From an uncultured Clostridia bacterium (GTDB lineage Bacteria; Bacillota; Clostridia; TANB77; CAG-508), in contig CANQYZ010000019.1 in assembly GCA_947628215.1 (NCBI GenBank), positions 1 through 32,082 on the forward strand: a DNA stretch of 32,082 nt, given 5' to 3'. Positions 1 through 13,600 of this stretch are shown here, in pieces (position 1 is the stretch's first letter; every line of letters begins with the position of its first letter). The translations under genes were made by a program, and so were the position numbers. The notes below the pieces were generated by a model that worked only from the letters and a program-made list of their open reading frames with translations, was not told the DNA's origin and did no database searches.

Positions 1-74
1 TGGAGGCGAGTGAGGGAGTCGGACCCTCCATCAGAGTTTTGCAGACTCGTGCCTTACCGCTTGGCTAACTCGCC
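1..74 (-). tRNA. tRNA-Cys (anticodon GCA)
   Basis: Read on the minus strand this folds as a complete tRNA. The acceptor arm is GGCGAGT paired with ACTCGCC, followed by T and an encoded CCA at the window edge. The anticodon loop CTGCAAA gives GCA, and the T-loop GTCCGACT is flanked by a GC-rich stem. It lies 11 nt downstream of tRNA-Gly on the same strand, so the two are probably one transcript. More tRNA genes could lie beyond the edge. Confidence 0.95.
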
Positions 75-85
75 ATAAATAAAAA

Positions 86-161
86 TGGAGCGGGAAACGG
101 GGCTCAAACCCGCGACCTTCGCGTTGGCAACGCGACGCTCTATCAACTGAGCTATTCCCGC
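86..161 (-). tRNA. tRNA-Gly (anticodon GCC)
   Basis: On the minus strand the acceptor arm GCGGGAA pairs with TTCCCGC, followed by T and an encoded CCA. The D-arm is GCTCAGTTGATAGAGC. The anticodon arm TCGCG-TTGCCAA-CGCGA gives anticodon GCC, and the T-arm contains GGTTTGAGCCC. It is 76 nt including CCA. It is the first tRNA of the pair and begins 37 nt after the end of the carboxypeptidase gene. Confidence 0.95.
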
Positions 162-170
162 ATGAGCAAC

Positions 171-208
171 ATTATAGATATATTAACAAAATTTTTCTTA
201 AAAGTCAA
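171..208 (-). promoter_or_regulatory. Candidate promoter of the tRNA-Gly/tRNA-Cys pair
   Basis: On the minus strand TTGACT (208-203) is followed after 17 nt by TAATAT (185-180). A second -10-like TATAAT lies at 176-171, just upstream of tRNA-Gly. The -35 hexamer lies inside the last codons of the upstream carboxypeptidase gene. No terminator hairpin is visible between that gene and the tRNAs, so read-through is also possible. Confidence 0.45.
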
Positions 209-1427
209 TCTCTATATATCCATTATTTAAAATATTTTTAAAATTTTTAAAAAAGAAATAGATATATTCAAAAAAACTTTTTTTGTTTATATTTTCATTT
301 GCTAGAATATCAGTTGAAAAAATATACTTTCCATCTATATATATGCTCATGCTTGTTAAAATCGTTCCTCTTGAAATAGGAGCTTTAAGTTTTATACTTT
401 TATTCTCTTTTACAACAACATCTTTTAAAGAGTCTTTTCGTACCGGATATTTGGTATATTTTAAATTATCTAAATCTATTTTTATATTAGTTTTATATGA
501 TTTATCTATATGAACATTTTTTAAATATCTGTTAGATATTTTTTTATATTCTTCTTTTATGTAAGTACTTAAGTCTATAAGTTCATAATTTTCAAAAGCA
601 TATTTTATTAGTTTTTCTGAGTCAGTTGTTCTTATTTTTTTAGTATCACTTCCAAGGACTATTGTAATTATGTCTAAATCATTATTTTTTGAAACAGTGA
701 CAAGACATCTTCCTGCATTTCCAGTATATCCTGTTTTACCACCATATACACCAAGTTTTCCAAGTAGCTCATTTGTATTTGATATTTGTTTTGGATTGTT
801 ATTTATATATACAGTTGTTTTTTTAGTTCCGACTATATCTGTAAATTGTTTATTTTTTAGTGCATAGTCCATTATTAAAGATAATTCATATGCAGTAGTA
901 AAGTGATTTTCATTATCTAATCCATGTGGGACTTCAAAATGAGTGTTTTTAAGTCCAAGTTCTAATGCTTTTTTATTCATCATAAAAGCGAAATCTTCTA
1001 TGCTTCCTGCTGTATATTCTGCAAGAGCTACTGCAGCATCATTTCCAGAACAAAGCATAAGACCATAAAGAAGATCTTTTACTTTTATTTTATCATCTTT
1101 TTTTAGTCCTAATCGTGAACCACCAGTACCAGCAGCTTTTTTAGAAACAGTTACTATATCATTTAAATTAGTATTTTCAAGAACAATTATTGAAGTCATT
1201 ATTTTTGTAGTAGAGGCCATTGCACATCTTTCATTTATATTTTTTGAGTACAAAACTACTTTTGAATTTCTTTCAAATACAATTGCTCTTCTAGAATAAA
1301 TATTTAAATTGTTTTCATTTGTTGTATAAGTAGCATTTAATGAAGCATAGCAAGTATTTAGATTCGTAATTAATGAAAATATGGATATTAGAATTATCAA
1401 GTTTAAAGTGTAAATTATTTTTCTCAT
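198..1427 (-). CDS. D-alanyl-D-alanine carboxypeptidase (penicillin-binding protein, peptidase S11)
   Basis: This 409-residue exported serine peptidase would remove the terminal D-Ala from peptidoglycan stem peptides outside the membrane. A signal peptide covers residues 1-29 (hydrophobic core, then CYAS). The three active-site motifs of the low-molecular-mass PBP5/DacF family are in order: STTK at 72-75 with nucleophile Ser72, SGN at 127-129, and KTG at 231-233. The remaining C-terminal part (about 280-409) fits the beta-rich PBP5 C-terminal domain. It ends in an aromatic and hydrophobic stretch (about 385-409) that could lie on the membrane, as is usual for the family. The start ATG at 1427 has no clear Shine-Dalgarno; an in-frame stop lies only a few codons upstream, so a much earlier start is excluded. 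It is divergent from the giant surface-protein gene. Whether it is a housekeeping or a sporulation-specific (DacF-like) enzyme cannot be told from sequence alone. Confidence 0.93.
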   Translation of the reverse strand: MRKIIYTLNLIILISIFSLITNLNTCYASLNATYTTNENNLNIYSRRAIVFERNSKVVLYSKNINERCAMASTTKIMTSIIVLENTNLNDIVTVSKKAAGTGGSRLGLKKDDKIKVKDLLYGLMLCSGNDAAVALAEYTAGSIEDFAFMMNKKALELGLKNTHFEVPHGLDNENHFTTAYELSLIMDYALKNKQFTDIVGTKKTTVYINNNPKQISNTNELLGKLGVYGGKTGYTGNAGRCLVTVSKNNDLDIITIVLGSDTKKIRTTDSEKLIKYAFENYELIDLSTYIKEEYKKISNRYLKNVHIDKSYKTNIKIDLDNLKYTKYPVRKDSLKDVVVKENKSIKLKAPISRGTILTSMSIYIDGKYIFSTDILANENINKKSFFEYIYFFFKNFKNILNNGYIEIDF

Positions 1428-1616
1428 AATAGATTATATTATTAAAAAAATATAGTATGACAAAAATAGAAAACTTAAATTACGTTATAGAATATAATAT
1501 TTAAAAGAATTTTTTAACTAAGAATTATAATAATTTAGAACAAAATAAAATTATTTTAATAAAAAAATTAAATAAAAAAGAACAAAATTTTCTAAATAAA
1601 AAAATGCTTAAAAATA

Positions 1617-1655
1617 TTGAATTTTCGGCAAATTATTTATATAATATTGTCGAAA
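1617..1655 (+). promoter_or_regulatory. Candidate promoter with overlapping inverted repeat (Spo0A-box-like half sites)
   Basis: TTGAAT (1617-1622), a 17-nt spacer and TATAAT (1640-1645) form a good sigma-A-type promoter, predicting a start near 1652 and a leader of about 37 nt. Two inverted heptamers, TTCGGCA (1624-1630) and TGTCGAA (1648-1654), each fit the 0A-box consensus TGNCGAA on opposite strands. They form 9-bp arms (1623-1631 and 1647-1655) with one mismatch, centred at 1639 in the promoter. Such placement would suit repression or stringent control. The boxes are seen directly; the identity of the regulator is inference. Confidence 0.5.
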
Positions 1656-1688
1656 TTTTAAGTGTAAAAATAAAAAAGGATGGTTAAT

Positions 1689-4600
1689 ATGGGAAAGAAG
1701 AAAATAAGTATTTTTATAATTACATTTGTGATTTTAGTAATGAATGCTCTTATCTGCTATGCAGCAGATGAAGTGAAAATTGAAGTAGAAAAAACTGAGT
1801 TACATCCAGGGGATGAATTTACAGTTTCTGTAGGCTTAAATAGCACGGAAACATCTTTATATGCTTATACTGCAAAGTTAAGTTATGATAAAGATGTTTT
1901 TGACGTTATAAAAGAAGACAATTTTGAAGAAAAAGAAAATTGGTCTGATATTAGTTATAACAGTCAAAACAATAAATTTGCCCTTATAAATAAAAGCGGA
2001 GAACTTACAAATCAGTTTTTAAATATAAAATTCAAAGTAAAACAAGATGCAAAACCAGGAAATACTAATATTACAGTAAACAGTGCAAGTGCTTCAAATG
2101 GAACTAATAAAATTTCTTTAATTGGAAGTACTAAAACAGTATCTGTAATAAAAGACGGATTAAAAGAAGGAGAATCTTTACCAGTAATTGAAGAAAGCAA
2201 AGAAGAAAAAGAAGAAGATATTTCAAAAGAAGTAAAAAAAGAATTTCCTTGGATAGGATTTATTCTAATTGTAGTTTGCATAGTATTAGCATTTATACTT
2301 ACAAGAATAATACTATTTAGCGCAATGAATAAAAAGGGAAAAGCTGTTGTTTCTACAATATTAATTGCTCTAATTGTAATACTTCTTATAATTGCTTTTA
2401 AAAACATATTTAAAAAAGATACTGATGTAAATAAAGATGGTAAAGTTACATATGAGGATACAAATGAACTTGTAGAGTATATCCTAGACATTAGAAAACA
2501 AGGCAATAATGATTTAACCATTCTAGATGTTAATAAAGATGGAAAAGTAGATATAAATGATGTGGGAACTACTGTAAAAGATGCAAAAGATGAAGAATAT
2601 AAAGTAGATATAGACAAATCATCAAAGACTAGTAGTTCAAAAAATAGTACTTCATCTAGTAGTTCAAACAAATCTAGTAATTCTAACAGTAAAAAACTTT
2701 CTAACAATAAAGAGAATAAAGATGATGTAAAATATAATTCAAAAGTATCTGATGTAGATGTAAACAACTATACTCCTAAAAAAGGAGCAAAGATTACATT
2801 AGATTTATTTATAAATGTAACACCTTATACAAAGGTAAAAGAAGTAAAAATAGCTGGAAAGTATTATAAAGTATCAAGAATAAATGCAATAGATAATCCA
2901 GTTAAAGTTGCAGCTTTAGAGACTATGAATATTGCTGCTGAAAATAATCATTATCAAGTAACTATAGTAGCTCCAAACAAAGCTGGTGTACAAGATATAG
3001 TAGTCACTGATGTTAAGTTAGATAATAATGTTGAAGTAAAAACAAATTATAAAGTAAAAATAGATGTATTAAAAGATAAACCTGAAGTTAAAGATTTTAA
3101 AATAAATGACAAGAAATCTGTTCCAGAAATTAGCTTTAATTTTGAAGATCCAGATGGAGCTTTAAAAAATGGTAAATTTGTAATTAAGGATGAAGATGGA
3201 AACATAGTATTTGAATCAAATAAAATAGAAAAAGGACAAAACACTTTTAAAGCAGAACTTGTAGATGGAAAGACGTATCATTATGATTTTGAAGTAGATT
3301 ATGATTTAGATCATAATTACTTTAGCAAAGCTGAAGCAGACGATTTTCTAACTAGAGAAGACTTTATAGATGAACTATTTACAGGTTCAAATGGTAATTT
3401 AGAATTTACAGCAAAATATGGATTTACAAATAAAGACATGAAACTAAAATCAGAAGTATCAAGTGATGATGAACTAGTACTTTCATTTGAAAATGGTGAA
3501 GATTCATACTATGATGTAAAGTCTGTTGTAATAGATGGAGTAGAGTATGAAGTAGAGAAAAAAGATGGTAAATATGTTGTTAAAGTAGAAAATAAGGGAA
3601 TAAAAGGTCAAAATAATTCTTTAACAGTAGATCAAGTAAAACTTCAAAATGGATATGTAGAAAATGTAAATAAAAAATTAAATTATTTTTATTTAAAAGA
3701 TGCTCCAACAGTAAAGGACTTTAATGCATTTCTTGAAGAAAACATATTACACATAAGTATGGATACAGTGGATGAAGATGAGGCTATTACAAGAGTATTA
3801 ATCAAAGTTAAAGATAAAAGTGGAAAAGTAATAAAAACAGAAACTTTAGAAAAAAATGAAAACGGAAACTATTCAAAAGATATAAACTTAGATGCATCTG
3901 GAACATATACATTAGAAGCTGAAATCTATTATGATGTAGGAAATGGTGAAAGTAAATTAACTCAAAAGTATAATAAAGAAATAAAAACTCCAATAATTGC
4001 AAAATTTGTAAAAGAAGAATGCAAAGTTAAAGAATATGTTAAGAGAAATGAATTAGTAGAAGTAACTTATAAAATATATGATAATACTGACGAAGATGTA
4101 AAATACATAATAGTAAACTCAGTAAAATTAGAAGCTGAAAAATTAGATAATGATACTTATAAGGTAAAATTTAATGTACCTAAAGAAAGAACAGAAAATG
4201 GAATATTTAATATAAAAGCTACTGCTATTTGTTACGAAGAAGAAGAGGTACAAGATACCATAGAACTTTCTTGTGAAATATTAAAATCAGAATTATCAAT
4301 AGAAGACTTATTAGTAGATGATTCAGAATATAAAGAATCTAAAAATATAAAGTTACATTTTGAAGTAAAAGATGAAGAAGATACTTTTCTTTCAGGAACT
4401 ATAGTAATAACAGATATTGATACTGGTTCAAAAAGAGAAATTAACATTACAGAAGATGAAGATGGAAATGTTGTACAAACATATGAGATTGGTGGACTAG
4501 AAAAATTTACTACTTATGCTATTTCAATAAATGCTAAATATGATTTAGATAATGATAGAGAAAATGGAAAAAATGAAAATTCTAAAACTTTTATAAACCA

Positions 4601-7600
4601 TGAATTTATAATAGAAGGCGAATATGATTTAAAAATATCTGATTTAAATTATGAAATAACAGATGATGGAAAATTAAAAATAACTTTTACAAGTAGTAAT
4701 GATTCTAAACATAGTATAGAAGAAGTTGAAGTTGGATTTAATGGTACAAAACATGAATATAAAGTAAATAAAAACGAAAATACATATATAGTAGAAATAC
4801 CACTTGAAGAATTTGGAAAAGAAAGAACTGTAGTTACTCTAGAAGAAATTATCTTAGATAATTTAAAACCATTCAATAGAGAAAATAATAATGAGTTATT
4901 TGAAAACTTAAAATCAATTGTAATATTTAAAAATAAACCAACAGCTGAAATAAATGAGGTTACAGTAAATGAAGAACAATCAGAAATCAAAGTAAAAGGC
5001 ATTTCTATTACAGATGATGATAACACAATTTCTAAGAAATATGCTGTATTAAAATTAAATGGTGAAGTAGTAGATAAAATAGAATTAACAGATAGTACAG
5101 AAGTTACTTTCACATCAAAAGAAAACGAAATATTTAAAGCAGGAAAATATGAGGTAGAGATACTTGCAAGCTACGATACAGTAGATGGAAAAATTCATAA
5201 TGAAGAAAAAATTTCAGAAGAGAAAAAAGAAGTAGAAGTAAATATAGTAGCTAGCATAACTTCAGCATCTGAAAAGATTTATGCAGAAAAAGGTTCATCA
5301 GTAGAGATAAGCTTTAATATAAAATCTAACACAGATAAAGAAATAACAGATATTAAGCTAAATACAGATAAGGTTAATTTTAGAAAAGGTGAAAATGGAA
5401 ATTACATAGTTTCAGTAATAGCTAAAGAGCAATCAGGATTAAATAGTTATAAAGTAACAGAAGTAAGATATGATACTACTGTTAAAATTGAAAATAGTAA
5501 AGAAGCTTTAGTTTATGTACTAAAAGATGTACCAACTATTAGTGATACAAAATTTGATGATATAAATGATCCACATTCTTATACATTTACATTTAATGAT
5601 ACAGAAAATACTTTAATTGGTGAAGCATATGTAAATATTAATTATAAAAATGGTGCTTCTTCAAATAAAGAGACAATACAAGTAAATAAATCAAATAAAA
5701 TAGATTTACCTAATCTTACTGATAATAATCCAGCAACACTTTCATTTGAAGGAACTTATGACAGAGATGATGATACTTCAAATGGAGTAAATCAGTATGA
5801 AATATCTAAATTATTTGAAGATATTGAATTAAAAGTAATTAAATATGAAATATCAATAAATAATATTGAAGTAAAAGAAGTAAATCAAGAAGAAAATACA
5901 GTTACAATTACATTTGAAGCTGAAAATGATACTGAATATGATATTTCTGAAGTAAAATATGGAGATAATTTCTATAACGTAACTAAAAATGGAGATAAAT
6001 ATGAAGTAACAATTCCATATTATAGAGTAGATGAAAATAAAGTAGAACTTAGTATAGAAAAAGTAAAAGTTTCAAATGGCAAAGTTGTAGATTTATTAAA
6101 ACCGGTTAAGTTTACAATTTTGAAGAAAGTTCCTAGTGCTAAATTTAAAAGTGCAGTAAAAGAGAATGAAAACATAAAAGCTACTTTTGAAATTACAGAT
6201 GAAGATGAGACAATTCCAGTAGGTGGTATTGTAAAAGCTGAATTAAGAAATGAAAATGGAAATGTAGTAGATTATAAATTTATAACTAAAAATGAAAAAG
6301 AAGTTACTTTTGAAAATGTAAAAGCTGGAAATTATAATATTAATTTAATTGCAGATTATGATGTAATAGATGGAGAAGAACATAAAGATGTAGTTTTAGC
6401 AACATCTGAAAAAGTAGTAGTACCAATTATTGCTAAAATAGAAAAGAGCCAGTTTAAGAAATATCCAAATAAAAATGAAAATATGACAGTAACATATACA
6501 ATAAAAACTAATACAGATAAAGAAATAACAGATTTATATGTAAATAACGTAAAAGAAGAGGCTATAGAATTAGATGATGATATTTATTCTATTCAATATA
6601 CAGCACCATCTGTAAATGGAAAAGCTGAAATCAGAGCAAATAAAGTATACTTTGATGAAGAAGAAGTAAATATAGATGAAAAAAATGATGAAATAGATGT
6701 ATTAAGAGCAAGACCATATTACTTAAATGAAAAAGAAGACGACTTTGAGATAATAGAAAATTATGATGATAAAACAGTTACAGTTAAATTTACAGTAAAA
6801 GATCCAGATGGAGCAACATTAGTTGGAAAAGAAAATGATGGATATGTAACTTTTGGATATGGAAAATTCAAAGATAAAAACGATAATGGAAAACCAACAT
6901 ATAAAATAGGAGAGAAATCTGAGATAACATTTACTAATGTCGAAGAAGGAGTATATATGCTACACATTTACGCACCTTCATTTGACTTAGACTCAGATAA
7001 AACAGATAAATTTAATCATTATGAAAATGCAGAAGATGGAGGAAGAACGATTATAAGATGTGTTGCATTCTTAAAGAAACCATCTGAAGTAAATCTTCAT
7101 AATATATTTGTTAAAACTGATAACAAAGAGAAAACTAGGTATTTAAATAAAAATGAGAAGTTTAAAATAACTTTTGAAGCAGATACAATACTTGCAAATG
7201 CAGATGTTACAACTTCTGAGTGTTATCCAGAATATATACGCATAAAAGATGAAAATAAGACTGAAGAAGAGAGAACATATAAAGTAGCAAAGAGCGGAAA
7301 TAAATATGTAACAGAAGAATCTTTTGAAGGATATGCAGAAAAAGGAATAAAAGAAATAGAAATCGAAAGTGTTATATTAAATAACAAAGAAGTCATTCCA
7401 ATGAAGAATGAAATACTAAAAATAGATGTATTAAAAGAAATACCAGAAATTTTAGATTTCAAAGTAGATACAGAATCAGAAGTTCCTAAAGCAACATTTA
7501 ATTTAAATGATAAAGATAGTGCTGTTGTGGGTGGAAAAATAATCGTAAAAGATAAAGACAAAGGAAAAATCATAAAAGAAATAGAATTAACTGAAGCTGA

Positions 7601-10600
7601 TGGAAAAATTGTGGATGAATACGATTTAGACTTAGATTTATTTGAACAATATGAACTAACACTTCAAATAAAATATGATTTAGACTCAAATACTATAGCA
7701 GGAAATGAAAATGATGGAACATTAGAAAAAGTTATAGATAATGTTGAAATTACAAGACCATATAATCTACAGATTAAAGATTTAAAATTAAAAGAAGTAG
7801 ATGAAATAAATGGAAAAATTATTTTAGAGTTTATAAGTACAAATGCTTCTAAACATCATATATCTAGTGTTAAATTAGAAGACAGCGATGAGTCTTTTGA
7901 TGTAGTTTATGATGAAGAAAGTAATAAATATACACTAGAATTACTATATACTGGCGGAGAAAGAGAAATTGTTACTATAAAAGAAGTTACTTTAGATAAT
8001 GAAAGACAAGATATTGTTACTTTAGAAGAAAAAGCAAGTATAGTAATATTTAAAGATGCACCTAAAGCACAAAGTGTAACAGCTACATATGCAAGTCAAG
8101 AAAAATCAATAAATGTAGGATTTACTATTAAGGATAATGACAATACAGTATCAAAAGCTTATGCTAAATTAATTAGTCCAAATGGAGAAGAGACAGTAAA
8201 TGAAGTTACTCTAAAAGGAAAAGTGGGAGAAACTAAATTTGACAATATAGAAAAAGCAGGAACTTATAAAGTAGAAATATTAGCAGATTTTGATAGAGCA
8301 GATGGAAAAGAACATATAAAAGAAGAATTAGAAAAAGAAAATAATATATCAGATGAAGTAGTAGTTGATATTAAAGTAAATTCAATTACAACTAAGAAAC
8401 TTTCAAATAAGTTCCCAGAAAAAGATGAAATCTTAGAAATAACTTATGATATAGAAGATAATACTGATGAAAAAATAACAGCAATAGAATATGAATCATC
8501 TCATATAACAAATACTGTTGAAGAAATTGATGGAAATTATAAAGCAGTACTTGGAAAAGAGTTTACTTCTAGCTCAGGTGTAAGAACACTTGAAGTTAAG
8601 AGAATACACTATGGAGAAAAAATAGTAGATGTAACTCATAACGGAGATAAGATAGACATATTAAAGAGTAAAATTAAATTTAATGAAGAAACATTTAAAT
8701 CTGTAGAAGATTTAGCAAAATCTAATATTGCATTTTCATTTGAAATAATAAATCCAGATAATGCAACTTTAAATGGAACAGCTACAGTAGGAGAAAATGT
8801 TCAAGAATTTTCAAATGATAAAAATACATTATTGTTTAATGTAGAGAAAAATAAACAGTTAGAATTAATTATAAATATAAAATATGATAGAGATACAAAT
8901 CAATTAGAAGAAGATAAAGAGAATCATATTGAAACTTTAACTGTGAAAAAAGAATTTTCTCTAATAGAAGATGTAAAATTTGACTTAGATAATATATTTA
9001 CAAGCAAATTTGATCCAGCAACAGGAATTGAAACAAAGACACAATACTTTAATAAAGGTGAAGGATTTAGAGTAGGATTTAAACCAATTACAAATCTTGA
9101 ACTTAAAGTAACTCATGCAACAATTAATGGAACAAAATATGAGGTGACAGAAAGAGAAAATGAAGAAGAGTTAGGAAATCTTGATGGATATTATGTACAA
9201 GTAAATGCACCAGATAATGAAAAAGGTGTTAAAGAATTAGCAATAGAGTCAGTTACTTTATCAGATGGAAGAGATATAACTTTTGAAAATAAAAAAATAC
9301 AATATGAAATATTAAAGGATAAACCTAAGATAAACTCATTTAACATAAGCAATGATGGAACTAAAGCTACTATAACACTTGACGTATCTGATCCAGATGA
9401 AGCTTTAACTGATAAAGCAAGAGTTATAATTACTGATGAAACTGAAGACGAAGAAAATAAAGTAAAGTTTAATCAAAAATTTACTAGTGGATTAAATACA
9501 TTTGAATTTACAGCAAATCTTAATAAAGAATATTTAGTTAAAGTTATAAATGGTTATGACTTAGATTCAAATAAATTAAATAAAGATGATGAAAACTTAA
9601 ATGAGCATGAAGATGAATATACAAAGCAATCTTTAATGATTGGAGATAGAGCAAAATTTGCTGCAGTTCATGTGTCTATTCCAAGCATTGTAACAGATAA
9701 AGATGAAAATGTAGTTTTAACTTTTGAAAATGCTTACCAATCAATTTATGATGTAGAAGAAGCTACTATAAATGGAAAACCATATACTGTAGAAAAAGAG
9801 AATAATGTATATAAAGTAGTACTAAAAAAGAATGAACAAAAAGGTGATCATATAATAAAATTTGAGTCAGTAAAACTTTCAAATGATTTTACATTTGACG
9901 TAAATAGAAACTTAAAATACTTATATGAAAACGAAAAACCAGTAGCTGAAAACATTAAAATAGAAGAACATCGTACAGAAAATAAAGTAAAAGTTACTTT
10001 TGAACTAAAAGATAAAGATAATGCAACTCAAAAATTATATGCAAGATTATTAAATAGTACAGATACTACATTAGAAGAAGTTCCAATAGAGAATAATGCT
10101 ACAGAAGCAGAATTTTCACTTCCAAAGGCATACAAATATAGTGTTGATATAGTAGTAGATTATGATAAAGGTAATGGAACATCATATAAAAATATTGTAA
10201 TTGGTAATAATGTTCATGAAGTAGGACCAGTTGTTACAATAGAAAGCTGCAATCCAGAATCTAAATTCGTTCAAAAAAACGGAGAGGTTAATCTAGTATA
10301 TAAAATTAATACTAATATTGATGAAGATGTAAGATTATTTAGAATAAATGGATCTACATATGATGTAGACAGAATAGATGATAATACATATAAAGTACTA
10401 TATGACAAGATAGGAGATCAAGGTGGAACATTAGACTTAGAAGTACAACAAATTAAATTTACAAAAACAATGTATGAATTAAAACCAGTTTATAAATCTT
10501 CAGTTGAAGTATTAAAGAATAAACCAGAAGTATCATATTTAGAGGCAGAGAAAAATGAAAATGAGAAAATAGACATTTCTTTAAAAATGATAGATGATGA

Positions 10601-13600
10601 TAGTTCTATTACAGATAAAAATGTTGATATAAAAATATTAGATTCTAATAATAGCGAAGTATATAAAGAAGATAAAATAAACTTAGATGAAAATGGCATT
10701 TATAATAAAACAATAGAGAATCTGCAATTTGATACAGAATATAAAGTAGAAGTTTTTGCAGATTATGATTTAGATGGTTCTGTTTCAGGAAACAATAATG
10801 AACATACAGATATGAAATTATCTGAAAAATCATTTAATGTTACAAATAATGTAAATTATAATTTTAAATTTGATAATTTCTCTCCAGAATATGAATGGAT
10901 TGGAGCAATTGCTTATCCTGGTTCACCATTAAGTTTGAAATTTACAAGTACAAATGATTCTGAGTATAAAGTACAATCAATAGTATTAAATGGAGAAGGA
11001 TATAATGTTAAACTTAATAATGAAAAGACAGGAGAATATTTAATTACAGACTTTATTCCAAAAGATAAATATGGCATTCATACTGTAAAGGCAGAAAAAG
11101 TAATATTAAGTAATGGCAAATCTTTTGATATAAGTGAAAATAATGAAAGTGTTGAGTATGAAGTAATTGGTGATTATGCAAAAGCTATTGTTCTATCAAT
11201 GGAAGAAGATACTGAAAGAGGAAAATTACATATCACTTTTAAAATCAAAGATGATTACGATGCAATTAAAGAAGGAAAAAAGGTAAAAATATCAATATAT
11301 AGCAGTGATGCTAAAGAACCATATGATTCAGTAGAGGTTAATGAAGATGATACAGAAGTAGACCTTAATACACCACTTACTGCTAAATATATTATAAAAT
11401 TTACTGCAGATTCTGAAATTTCAAAACTTATGCCAATACTTAATGAAGAAAATAAGTTATTGACTACACAAGAACTGGAAGCAAGTCAGAGTACAGTAAT
11501 CACAGAAGTTACACCAGATACATATTATCCAGCAAAAGGCTCAATATTTGGAGTAAATTATAAAATACTAACATTAAGTGATAAAAAAGTAATTGCTTTA
11601 ACAATAAATGGCGAAAGATGTGCTGCTGATGATAATGGAAATAATATTTACAAATCATATGTTGCAGCAAATAATGAAGCAGGATTAATGAAATTTGAAA
11701 CATCTACAGTAGAATTTGAAGATGGTTCAACAGATGAGTTTAAAGCATCAGGTGAAGTAGAAGTAATAAAAGAAGTTCCAACAATAACAGATTTTGAAAG
11801 AGTAGATAATATAGAAGGAAAATCTACAAAGCTTACATTTAATGTAGAGGATACTGATAATCTAATAAGAGATGGCGGTAAATTCCAAGGAAGCATTAAT
11901 GGTAAAAAAATAGACTTAAAAGTTGGTCAAAATACAATGGAATTTAATGACTTAATTCCTAACACAAATATTGCATTTAACATTACAGGTACTTATGACT
12001 TAGATACAGATATGTTTAATAATAAAGTAGACAAAGATCAAAATAACTATGTAAATAATAATATATTTACAGTACAATTCTTATTTAGTGATAATAATGG
12101 CTTATATAAAGTTACAGGACTAGAAGCTCAAAAGGATAATAAGAAGAATACATATTTTGAAAAAGATGATGAAGTAAGACTAAAATTCAACTTTATGTGG
12201 GTAGACGATACTTATGTAGAAAAAGCTAAAGTTAATGGAAAAACATATGATGTATATAAAAACGAAGATGATTATATTGTAGTATTAGATAAATTTACAG
12301 AAACAGGGAAACATGATTTAAAATTAGAAAGTATAAAACTAAGTAATGGTAAAGAAATTCCGCTTGAGAACTATGTTGTAAGTATTGAGACTTTAAAAGA
12401 TAAACCAACAATGAGTAAACTTACATATGACGATACAGAAAATGAAGTTTCTCTAAATATTACAATATCAGATGAAGATAAAGCTATAAAAACAAACGAA
12501 AAACTTAATATTGAAGTATTAAATGAAAAAAATAAGAATGTTTATACTGGAGATTTAGAAGTAGGAGAAAATACAGTTAAATTTAGTAAAGATGAAAGCG
12601 ATAGATATTCTATTAAAATTAAAGCTTCTTATGATAGAGATTCAAATGAAATAGAGCAGAATAAAAATGAAGTAGAAGATGATGTAATTGTTTCTGAAAA
12701 TATTAATATAAATGAACGTAAATATGAATTAAAAGATATTAAAGATATTACAGTATATGAATTTAAAGAAGACGGAAGTGTTGGTAAAGCAGATACTATA
12801 AAAATAAGCAAAATAGACAGTAACATAGAAAATTATTTAGTAAAAGTTGATATGGAATCATTACCAACATATTATGGAAAAATAGAAGATTATAAACAGG
12901 ACAATGGTAAATTAGTGCTTATATTAAATGGTGAAAATATAATTACTTATAATGGAGAAAGTGCTAATGAAAAATGCGAAGTAGTTTATGGATCAGTAGA
13001 TGGAGATACTGCTACAAAAGAAAATCAATATTCTGCAAATAATAACAATGTAAAAGATAATATTTATATTCCAGACTATGATAGAATTAAAACTTTAGGT
13101 GAATTTACTGAAGAAAAACTTACACTATATCATAACTTAAATAAATTAATGCCATTCTTTGATGCTAAGTATTTAGTAAGAGATGGTGAGAAATTTGATA
13201 AGAATCATAAGCTAAATCAAAAAACTATAAAAGATGTAATTGCTGTAGATAAAAATGGAAATGCACAAATTGTAGTTACAACTGACAACTATAAAGATAT
13301 AACAAGCATAAAAGTAATATTTAGCGATGATGAACTTGAAAATTATGATGTTAAGTTTAATGAATTCCATAATGGAATTACTTCATATATTATTCCTGAA
13401 TTAGGAATTGAATATAACTACAACAATTATGTTATGAAAGCAGATGCAAGAGTTATAAAGACATTAAAAGATTCAATTAGTAAATTTAATTATGTAACTG
13501 ACTTAGATGTATTAACAAAAGACAGCGATAGCAGAATTTATAGAGAATATTATGACGATACAGTATCAAAGACTGAGTTAGATGACTTTATTACAAAAGT

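Noticed and set aside
1680..1688. Alternative start of the giant gene at ATG 1680
   Set aside because: The first ATG overlaps the AGGATGG ribosome-binding site. The ATG at 1689 has proper spacing and gives a standard signal peptide.
1758..1766. Lipobox at Cys23 of the giant protein
   Set aside because: The residues before Cys are ALI, which lack the small residue (Gly, Ala or Ser) needed at position -1. Ordinary signal peptidase cleavage near YAA fits better.
2012..2767. 251-codon minus-strand open frame inside the giant gene
   Set aside because: It is antisense to the cohesin, membrane-hairpin, dockerin and Ser-linker coding region. Its Ser/Leu/Phe-rich product mirrors the codons opposite, and no ribosome-binding site is seen.
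2745..12728. CRISPR-like array or DNA-level tandem repeat
   Set aside because: The periodicity is in protein motifs about 208 residues apart. There are no short conserved DNA repeats with unique spacers.
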